Assembly: GCA_007119345.1 (NCBI GenBank)
Contig: SKPV01000046.1
Coordinates: 1-5,174 of the forward strand
Origin: Halovivax sp.
GTDB lineage: Archaea > Halobacteriota > Halobacteria > Halobacteriales > Natrialbaceae
Length of the DNA: 5,174 nucleotides
Reading direction: 5' to 3'
In this document: piece by piece, positions 1 to 4,480 of the stretch
Layout: the number at the start of each line of letters is the position of its first letter
Position numbering within the stretch: the stretch's first letter is position 1
Translations under genes and position numbers: made by a program
Notes under the pieces: generated by a model
Seen by the model: only the letters and a program-made list of their open reading frames with translations
The model's database searches: none
Told to the model about the DNA's origin: nothing

Positions 1-136
1 CATCGTCTCGCCGCTCGCGGGTCGTCCCTCCCCGCTCGCCGTTCCGAGACGATTCGCTCCGCTCATCGTCTCGCCGCTCGCGGGTCGTCCCTCCCCGCTC
101 GCCGTTCCGAGACGATTCGCTTCGCTCATCGTCTCG
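1..136. repeat. 63-bp tandem repeat with embedded 9-bp inverted repeat
   Basis: Two complete units (1-63 and 64-126) differ at a single base (C at 59, T at 122), and a third unit begins at 127 and breaks off after about 10 bases. Each junction contains the inverted repeat cgagacgat / atcgtctcg with an 11-nt loop (arms 45-53 with 65-73, and 108-116 with 128-136). The array continues past the left edge, because the arm at 2-10 has no partner inside the window. It lies 5-140 bases beyond the stop of the minus-strand permease gene, so transcribed copies could fold at the 3' end of that operon. No T-tract follows the stems, so a terminator role is only an inference. The unit is 21 codons long, so frames stay open through it on both strands. 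Confidence 0.93.
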
Positions 137-140
137 CACC

Positions 141-926
141 TCACACGTCCCGCCGCCGGAACCAGAGGACGCTTCCGACGAGCAGCGCGAGGGTCATCGC
201 GACCAGGACGGCCACGCTCGCGAGGTCGTAGGTTCCGTCGAGCAGGATTTCGTTGGGGTCGTAGTGCCGCGAGGGGCCCACGAGGCCGGCGTCCTCGTAG
301 TCCGTGTCGGTGACGAGCGACTCGAGCAGGAAGAGGCCGAACGTGACCCCGAGGGCGATCCGCTGGGCGATGCCGGTCCGGTCGACGGCGACCGACGCGG
401 CCAGTCCGATGCCGGCGCACGCGAAGAGGTACGGGATCGACAGCAGGTGGACGGCCGCCAGGTCCGCGGCGGCGATCGGCTCGTCGATCGCCGCGGCGCT
501 GCCGTAGACGACGACCGGCGTGACGACGTTGACGACGACGATCGGCACGGCCAGCGCGGCGAACTTCTCGCTCACCAGTCGGGCCCGCGAGATCGGCAGC
601 GAGAGCGTGATGTCCAGGCGGCCGCGCTCGACGTCGTCGGCGACGGTGCCCGCCCCGAGGTAGGCCACGTAGAGCCCGAGCATGATGATCCAGCCGAAGA
701 CGTACAGCTCGAACGCGAGAAAGCCCTCGAGGCTGGCCATCGTCTGCAGGTCGAACAGCCGGAGCATGGCGTCGGGCATCGCCTGGAACAGCTCGTCCTC
801 GTCGAACGCCTCGCTGTAGGACGGGTAGATCCAGATGACGAGCGCCGCCAGCGCCGACATGGCGATCGAGAGGTAGACGCTCCCCCGGAGTCGCTTCCCG
901 CCCTCGTAGGTCGCGAGTTCAAGCAT
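141..926 (-). CDS. ABC-2 type transporter permease subunit
   Basis: This is the membrane subunit of an exporter-type ABC transporter, presumably pairing with the ATPase encoded just upstream. From the ATG at 926 it is 261 residues with six predicted helices, at roughly residues 17-35, 69-95, 123-147, 157-181, 188-205 and 235-256. The stretch after helix 2 (ADDVERGRLDITLSLPISR, then a Lys a few residues later) matches the cytoplasmic loop typical of ABC-2/NosY-like permeases, where a Glu-x-Gly pattern precedes a Leu-Pro-hydroxyl-Arg turn. It ends with a basic WFRRRDV tail. The start overlaps the ATPase stop by 8 nt (ATGCTTGA), implying translational coupling. An in-frame GTG at 935 would add three residues but lies inside the Shine-Dalgarno-like GGGGGTGA, so the ATG is preferred. 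The substrate cannot be read from the sequence. Confidence 0.9.
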   Translation of the reverse strand: MLELATYEGGKRLRGSVYLSIAMSALAALVIWIYPSYSEAFDEDELFQAMPDAMLRLFDLQTMASLEGFLAFELYVFGWIIMLGLYVAYLGAGTVADDVERGRLDITLSLPISRARLVSEKFAALAVPIVVVNVVTPVVVYGSAAAIDEPIAAADLAAVHLLSIPYLFACAGIGLAASVAVDRTGIAQRIALGVTFGLFLLESLVTDTDYEDAGLVGPSRHYDPNEILLDGTYDLASVAVLVAMTLALLVGSVLWFRRRDV

Positions 927-1902
927 CGACGTCACCCCCGGCGACCGCGTCGCTCCGCCGGCGCTCGCGGCGCTCCTCGCCCGTTTCGTCGCTCCCCTCG
1001 CCGTAGAACCGCATGAAGACGTCCTCGAGGGGCGCCTCCTCGATCGTGCAGTCGAGCAACTCGAGCGCCGGGAGCCGTCGGACGACGGCGTTCACGTCGC
1101 CGGTGAAGGTGAACGTGCAGTCGGTGACGGCGCCCGCGCCGTCCGCCTCGCCCGTCGAGACGCTCGTCTCGTAGTCGTGGACGCCGTCGACGTCGAACGT
1201 CCCGGCGGGGAGCTCGCCCGCGACCCGCAGCCGGACCACCTTCCCGCTCCGGCCCATCAGGGACTCGACGGGCTCGACGGTCACCAGCCGGCCGTTCCGG
1301 ATGATGCCGACGCGATCGCAGAGCCGGCGCACCTCCCCGAGGATGTGCGAGGAGAAGAAGACGGTGAGCCCGTCCTCGCGCTCGCCGCGGACGAACTCGG
1401 CGAAGCGCTGTTTCATCAGCGGGTCGAGGCCGCCCGTCGGCTCGTCGAGGATCACGAGGTCGGGATCGTGCATGAACGTCGTCACCAGCCCGAGCTTGCG
1501 GACGTTTCCGTGGGAGTACTCGCGGACGGGTCGGTCGAGGGGCGGGTCGAACAGCTCCAGGAGCTCTCCGCTGCGCTCGTCGCCCTTGATCCCCGCGTGG
1601 AGCTCGAGGATCTCCCGCCCGGTGGCGGACTCGTCGAACTGCGGATCGTCGGGGAGGTAGCCGATCCGGCGCTTGGCCTCGATGAGCTCCCGCTCGTCGG
1701 TCACGTCGCGGCCGAGCATCCTGGCCGACCCCGACGTCGGCGAGACGAACCCCAGCAGCGTCCGAATCGTCGTCGTCTTTCCGGCGCCGTTCGGCCCGAG
1801 GTAGCCGAAGATCTCGCCGCGCTCGACGTCGAAGGTGACGCCGTCGTTGGCGAGGACCTCCCCGTAGTCCTTGGTCAGGCCGTCCAGCTCGATCGCGGTC
1901 AT
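919..1902 (-). CDS. ABC transporter ATP-binding protein (ABC-2 exporter type)
   Basis: This cytoplasmic ATPase subunit powers the permease encoded downstream. The 327-residue protein shows Walker A GPNGAGKTT (36-44), a Q-loop region GYLPDDPQF (81-89) with Asp where Gln is usual, a signature YSHGN (129-133) in place of LSGGQ, Walker B LVILDEPTGGLDP (149-161, catalytic Glu154) and the switch His186 in FFSSH. Residues 215-299 form an accessory domain ending in the family-typical LEDVFMRFYG. The tail from about 300 is rich in Glu and Arg and looks disordered. The frame is open upstream to 2070, but the ATG at 1902 begins at the normal family N-terminus (MTAIELDGLTKDYG) and has a TATA-like box 28 nt upstream. 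The set of motifs makes the class certain. The transported substrate (drug, lipid, metal-related or other) is unknown. Confidence 0.95.
   Translation of the reverse strand: MTAIELDGLTKDYGEVLANDGVTFDVERGEIFGYLGPNGAGKTTTIRTLLGFVSPTSGSARMLGRDVTDERELIEAKRRIGYLPDDPQFDESATGREILELHAGIKGDERSGELLELFDPPLDRPVREYSHGNVRKLGLVTTFMHDPDLVILDEPTGGLDPLMKQRFAEFVRGEREDGLTVFFSSHILGEVRRLCDRVGIIRNGRLVTVEPVESLMGRSGKVVRLRVAGELPAGTFDVDGVHDYETSVSTGEADGAGAVTDCTFTFTGDVNAVVRRLPALELLDCTIEEAPLEDVFMRFYGEGSDETGEERRERRRSDAVAGGDVDA
932..939 (-). promoter_or_regulatory. Shine-Dalgarno site for the permease gene
   Basis: The minus strand reads GGGGGTGA, one mismatch from the haloarchaeal Shine-Dalgarno sequence GGAGGTGA, followed by a 5-nt spacer and the ATG at 926. 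It sits inside the 3' end of the ATPase coding sequence. It decides the permease start in favour of the ATG over the GTG at 935, and it contrasts with the leaderless first gene of the operon. Confidence 0.7.
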
Positions 1903-1927
1903 GGGCCTCGATTCACAGGGACGGGTC

Positions 1928-1933
1928 CTAAAG
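1928..1933 (-). promoter_or_regulatory. TATA-like box of the ABC transporter operon
   Basis: The minus strand reads CTTTAG, centred about 28 nt upstream of the ATG at 1902, so transcription would begin at or within a base or two of the start codon (a leaderless mRNA). It is an AT-rich island in GC-rich surroundings. No clear Shine-Dalgarno site precedes the ATG, which fits leaderless initiation. Confidence 0.6.
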
Positions 1934-1995
1934 AGCGGGGTCGGTTCCCGTCGCCGCGGAGGGGTGATATCGTGACCGGATCGATCGTTCGCTGT

Positions 1996-2109
1996 CCGGG
2001 TCGGACCAGCGCTGACGGAGTCGTCCACCATCCAGATCGGTCCAGCGCCGACGTACTGGTCGACCGCCATCCAGGCGGGACCAGCGCTGACGGAGAGTCG
2101 CCCGCGGCC
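1996..2109. repeat. Degenerate 36-39 bp tandem repeat in the Usp-ATPase spacer
   Basis: Three degenerate copies lie at 1996-2031, 2032-2070 and 2071-2109. Copies 1 and 3 share an identical 18-nt block, ggaccagcgctgacggag, at 2003-2020 and 2078-2095. Copy 2 is more diverged (ggtccagcgccgacg at 2039-2053). The repeat fills most of the 234-bp spacer between the end of the two-domain Usp gene and the ATPase promoter, both on the minus strand. Copy lengths are multiples of three, so minus-strand frames remain open, but I see no protein feature that supports coding. Confidence 0.75.
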
Positions 2110-2136
2110 CGACGTCGGCGTGAGACGCGCCGGCGA

Positions 2137-2970
2137 TCAGTCCGCGCCGTCGTCGGTCGCCGACCGGACGGTCATCACGGGCGTCGACGCGGTCCGGAGG
2201 ACGCGCTCGGCGACGCTCCCGAGCAGGAGCCGGTCGACGCCGCTCCGGCCGTGGGTGCCGGCGACGACGAGGTCGGCCCCGCGATCCGCGACGAACGCGC
2301 GGATCTCGCGGTGGACCGAGCCGAACTCGACGGCCGTCTCCACGTCGTCGACGCCCGCCTCGCGGGCGGCCGCGGCCGCCTCGGCGACGACGGTCTCCGC
2401 GCGGGATTCGAGGCGGTTCACCCGGAGGTCGGTGGACTCGTCGAGACCGACCGGCGTCACGTCGACGACCGAGAGCACCCACAGCGTCGCGTCGTGGTGG
2501 GTCGCCACCGCGATCGCTTCCTCGACCGCTCGCTCGGCCTGCGGGCTCCCGTCGGTCGCCGCGACGACCGTCTCGAACGGATACGTCGCCTCGACCGCGG
2601 GATCGCCGCGGCGCACGATCACCGGGACGTCGGCGTCGCGGACGACGCCTTCGGCCACGCTCCCGAACAGCAGCCGCTCGGCGCCGTGGCGGCCGTGGGT
2701 CCCGACGACGATCGCGTCGACCCCTTCCTCGTCGGCGTACGCGAGGATCTCCGCTCTGGGTTCGCCGCTCCGCACCGCCGTCACGGCGGTCGCTCCCGCC
2801 CGCTCGACCCACTCGCGACCGTCCGCGACGACGCCCGTCTCGTCCGCCCCGTCCGCGACGTGCAGGACGTGGACGGTGGCTCCCTCGGCCGCGGCGATCG
2901 CCCCGGCGTACTCCAGGGCCGCCGTGGCCGGTCCGCTCCCGTCGGTCGGCGCGAGAACGCGCTCGTACAT
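2137..2970 (-). CDS. Two-domain universal stress protein (UspA family)
   Basis: This 277-residue protein contains two tandem Usp domains, at about 1-121 and 132-270. Each opens with the nucleotide-contacting segment (APTDGS at 7-12, AATDGS at 137-142) and carries the ATP-binding signature G-x2-G-x9-G-S (GTHG 90-93 with GS 103-104; GTHG 238-241 with GS 251-252), so both halves look competent to bind ATP. Domain 1 is about 20 residues shorter than a typical Usp domain between its second strand and second helix. The ATG at 2970 gives the standard N-terminus MYERVLAPTDGS, and a TATA-like box lies 26 nt upstream. An in-frame GTG at 2994 overlaps that box and is rejected. The protein has no signal peptide or membrane segment and is probably cytoplasmic. 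Usp proteins are linked to stress survival, but the specific role here is unknown. Confidence 0.95.
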   Translation of the reverse strand: MYERVLAPTDGSGPATAALEYAGAIAAAEGATVHVLHVADGADETGVVADGREWVERAGATAVTAVRSGEPRAEILAYADEEGVDAIVVGTHGRHGAERLLFGSVAEGVVRDADVPVIVRRGDPAVEATYPFETVVAATDGSPQAERAVEEAIAVATHHDATLWVLSVVDVTPVGLDESTDLRVNRLESRAETVVAEAAAAAREAGVDDVETAVEFGSVHREIRAFVADRGADLVVAGTHGRSGVDRLLLGSVAERVLRTASTPVMTVRSATDDGAD

Positions 2971-2993
2971 ACGACTCCATTCCCGGGACGCCA

Positions 2994-2999
2994 CTTAAT
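2994..2999 (-). promoter_or_regulatory. TATA-like box of the two-domain Usp gene
   Basis: The minus strand reads ATTAAG, centred about 26 nt upstream of the ATG at 2970, which predicts a leaderless transcript. It is the only AT-rich patch near this start. Confidence 0.6.
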
Positions 3000-3043
3000 C
3001 GTGGGTCCGATTCTCGGTTCCGGGGAGCGACGCGACGGGCGGC

Positions 3044-3157
3044 TCGTCCGCCTACGGGGCGAATCTCGCGCTCCGCCCGGGTCGTCCGCCAACGGGGCGG
3101 GTTCCGCGCTCCGCCCGGATCGTCCGCCTTCCGGGCGGGTTCCGCTCGCGCCGTCCG
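3044..3157. repeat. 38-bp tandem repeat between divergent Usp promoters
   Basis: Three copies with exact 38-bp spacing start at 3044, 3082 and 3120, each opening with tcgtccgcc. Copies 1 and 2 match at 32 of 38 positions. Copy 3 matches copy 2 at 23 of its first 26 positions and then diverges. Between copies 2 and 3 lies a perfect 8-bp inverted repeat, ccgcccgg (3111-3118) and ccgggcgg (3131-3138), with a 12-nt loop. A smaller one, ggcgg / ccgcc, lies at 3038-3042 and 3048-3052. The position between two divergent promoters makes a protein-binding role possible but unproven. Confidence 0.8.
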
Positions 3158-3257
3158 CGGTCCGGTCGCGACGCTATCCGCGCCGGCTCTCTACACGGAA
3201 CTCCGCCGGGGTTCGACCGCGTCGGCTATTGTCGCGCGGCGGGAACGTCGCTCGGGC

Positions 3258-3265
3258 TTTAGATA
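3258..3265 (+). promoter_or_regulatory. TATA-like box of the first single-domain Usp gene
   Basis: The sequence TTTAGATA is centred 26-27 nt upstream of the ATG at 3288. It is the best TATA match in the window and predicts a leaderless mRNA. Confidence 0.68.
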
Positions 3266-3287
3266 GTTGCCCCGCGTACGTTCGAGC

Positions 3288-3710
3288 ATGTACCGCGTAC
3301 TGCTGCCGGTCGACACGGACGAGGATCGAGCGCTCGCGCAAGCCCGCTACGTCGCCGAGTTGCCCGGGGCGGGGGAGGAGGTCGAGGCGATCGTCTGCCA
3401 CGTGTTCGGCGACGACGGGCGGGACGTCCCGGACGACCTCGAACGGTTCAAGACGTCGACGCGGGTCGGCTCGGTCCGCCGCGTCGTCGAGCACCTGGGG
3501 GAGCGCGACGTCGAGACGACGGTCCTGGACGACAGCGGCGACACCGCCGACGCGATCCTCGCGGCGGCGGATCGACACGACGTCGACGCGATCGTCCTCG
3601 GGGGTCGAAAGCGCTCTCCCGCGGGCAAGGCGCTCTTCGGAAGCGTCACGCAGTCGGTCGCGCTCGCCAGCGACCGCCCCGTGGTCGTCACCGGGGGCGG
3701 CGAGGACTGA
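3288..3710 (+). CDS. Single-domain universal stress protein with altered nucleotide motif
   Basis: This 140-residue protein is one complete Usp domain. The N-terminus MYRVLLPVDTDED keeps the first strand and the Asp of the nucleotide site, but the usual DGS is DTD. The C-terminal signature reads GGRKRSPAGKALFGS (105-119): against G-x2-G-x9-G-S, Gly105 and Gly118-Ser119 are kept while the second Gly is Lys108. This may mean weaker or different nucleotide binding, which is an inference. The core between the two ends (residues 34-39 AIVCHV, 76-81 and 97-104 DVDAIVLG) follows the alternating strand-helix pattern of the family. The ATG at 3288 has a TATA-like box 26 nt upstream, and a TTG at 3267 is rejected. 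The last 14 nt, including the stop, form the start of a 49-bp tandem repeat that continues downstream. Confidence 0.92.
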   Translation: MYRVLLPVDTDEDRALAQARYVAELPGAGEEVEAIVCHVFGDDGRDVPDDLERFKTSTRVGSVRRVVEHLGERDVETTVLDDSGDTADAILAAADRHDVDAIVLGGRKRSPAGKALFGSVTQSVALASDRPVVVTGGGED

Positions 3711-3820
3711 CGTCGGGAGCGGTCATCACCTCGCCGTCCCCGGAAGCGGCGAGGACCGACGTCGGGAGCGGTCGTCGCTTCACCGTCGCCTGAAGCGGCG
3801 GGAACCGGCGTTGGGAGCGG
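3697..3820. repeat. 49-bp tandem repeat starting inside the Usp gene's 3' end
   Basis: Copies begin at 3697, 3746 and 3795. Copies 1 and 2 match at 42 of 49 positions. Copy 3 matches copy 1 at 21 of its first 26 positions (to 3820) and then fades. Copy 1 includes the last 14 nt of the upstream Usp coding sequence with its TGA stop, and the matching triplet in copy 2 is CGA. The arrangement suggests a local tandem duplication at the 3' end of the gene followed by drift. The period is not a multiple of three. Confidence 0.82.
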
Positions 3821-3870
3821 AGAGCGGCGCCGCCGCGGTCGCGCTGACGTCCGATCGGGACGCTTCGTTC

Positions 3871-3896
3871 CGACGAAACCGCTCGCGATTTCGTCG
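3871..3896. promoter_or_regulatory. 8-bp inverted repeat upstream of the second single-domain Usp gene
   Basis: The arms cgacgaaa (3871-3878) and tttcgtcg (3889-3896) are perfect complements around a 10-nt loop. The element ends 26 bp before the TATA-like box of the gene starting at 3954, a plausible site for a dimeric regulator. Part of the left arm (acgaa, 3873-3877) can instead pair with ttcgt at 3864-3868, giving a competing smaller hairpin in any readthrough RNA from the upstream gene. An operator, a terminator stem or chance are all possible. Confidence 0.4.
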
Positions 3897-3922
3897 CCGC
3901 CGCGGGCGGAATCGTCGGGCGG

Positions 3923-3930
3923 TATTTTGT
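3923..3930 (+). promoter_or_regulatory. TATA-like box of the second single-domain Usp gene
   Basis: The sequence TATTTTGT is centred about 27 nt upstream of the ATG at 3954, which predicts a leaderless transcript. Its four-T run is also the only T-rich tract downstream of the preceding Usp gene, so it could help end that transcript. Confidence 0.65.
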
Positions 3931-3953
3931 ACCCCGGCTTCGTCCACTCGGGC

Positions 3954-4391
3954 ATGGACCGACACGTGCTGGTTCCGCTCGACGGATCGAAGCCGAGTTG
4001 GGAGGCGCTCGACCACGCGGCGGCGAACGCCGACGGCGACCGGATCACCGTCCTCCACGTCGTCGACCCGGCGGAGGGCGTCTACGCGGGGGCGGAGGGC
4101 GGCTACTACGACGCCGAGGCGTTCGACCGGGCCGTCGACCGCGGCGAGGACCTCTGCGAGCGGGCGCGTGAGCGGCTCCGGGAGGCCGGCGCGCTCGACC
4201 GGATCGAGCTCGAGACGGCCGTGGAAACCGGGAAAGCGGCCCGGACGATCGTCGACTACGCGGCCGACCACGGGGTCGATCACGTCGTCATCGGCAGCCA
4301 CGGGCGCAAGGGGGTCTCGCGAATCCTGCTGGGGAGCGTCGCGGAGACGGTGATCCGGCGGGCGCCCTGCCCCGTGACGGTCGTCCGCTGA
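3954..4391 (+). CDS. Single-domain universal stress protein, ATP-binding type
   Basis: This 145-residue protein is a full-length single Usp domain. It opens MDRHVLVPLDGS, with the Asp10-Gly-Ser nucleotide-site segment, and ends with a complete G-x2-G-x9-G-S signature: GSHG (114-117) and Gly127-Ser128, followed by the closing strand CPVTVVR. A Gly/Tyr-rich acidic stretch (about 41-55, EGVYAGAEGGYYDAE) fills the variable region after the second strand. Family knowledge suggests a cytoplasmic dimer that binds ATP. The ATG at 3954 is set by the family N-terminus and a TATA-like box 27 nt upstream. It is separated from the upstream Usp gene by 243 bp with its own promoter, so it is probably transcribed alone. 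Its signature is intact, unlike that of the upstream gene, so the two are not simple duplicates in function. Confidence 0.95.
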   Translation: MDRHVLVPLDGSKPSWEALDHAAANADGDRITVLHVVDPAEGVYAGAEGGYYDAEAFDRAVDRGEDLCERARERLREAGALDRIELETAVETGKAARTIVDYAADHGVDHVVIGSHGRKGVSRILLGSVAETVIRRAPCPVTVVR

Positions 4392-4405
4392 CCGGCGACG
4401 ATCCC

Positions 4406-4428
4406 GGGTGCGTTCGACCGAACGCCCC
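4406..4428. terminator. Hairpin in the convergent gap, possible shared terminator
   Basis: The sequence can fold as ggg-(t)-gcgttcg paired with cgaacgc-ccc: 10 base pairs with one bulged T at 4409 and a 2-nt tip that would open to a small loop. It sits 14 bp after the Usp stop at 4391 and 52 bp beyond the stop of the convergent methyltransferase gene, so it could act on both transcripts. No T-tract follows on either strand, and archaeal terminators usually rely on one, so the call is tentative. Confidence 0.35.
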
Positions 4429-4480
4429 TCGGGACGTCTCCGGTCCCGCGAACCGGCGAGGATCGACCCCCGCACCGTCG

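Larger units (their letters stand above)
2971..3287. other. Divergent promoter spacer between two Usp genes, no gene seen
   Basis: This 317-bp stretch separates the minus-strand two-domain Usp gene from the plus-strand single-domain gene. It holds a TATA-like box near each end (2994-2999 minus, 3258-3265 plus), and a 38-bp tandem repeat with small inverted repeats between them. The stretch from about 3158 to 3257 shows no clear motif. Frames stay open across parts of it, but none has protein-family features or a promoter. Confidence 0.75.

Noticed and set aside
1..129. Repetitive peptide gene with a 21-residue period on the minus strand
   Set aside because: It is a by-product of a 63-bp repeat that happens to be 21 codons long. 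It has no promoter or Shine-Dalgarno support and no sequence divergence pattern to suggest selection on protein.
1903..2070. 56-codon N-terminal extension of the ATPase
   Set aside because: The added residues are unlike any ABC ATPase N-terminus, run through the degenerate repeat, and would begin upstream of the TATA-like box at 1928-1933.
3044..3157. CRISPR array
   Set aside because: Copies adjoin directly with no unique spacers, the count is only three, and there are no cas genes nearby. The same reasoning applies to the other three repeats.
3174..3578. Minus-strand frame opposite the first single-domain Usp gene
   Set aside because: It is antisense to a well-supported gene with a good promoter, and its product has no family features.
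1177..4353. Very long open plus-strand frame of about 1058 codons
   Set aside because: It runs antisense to the ATPase and two-domain Usp genes and out of frame through the two plus-strand Usp genes, has Arg/Pro-rich low-complexity composition and no domain. High GC content removes stop codons and explains its length.
2137..4391. A defence or signalling system combining Usp genes, exporter and methyltransferase
   Set aside because: Separate promoters, mixed orientations and no shared domains link these genes. Usp clusters are ordinary in haloarchaea, so proximity alone does not support a system.
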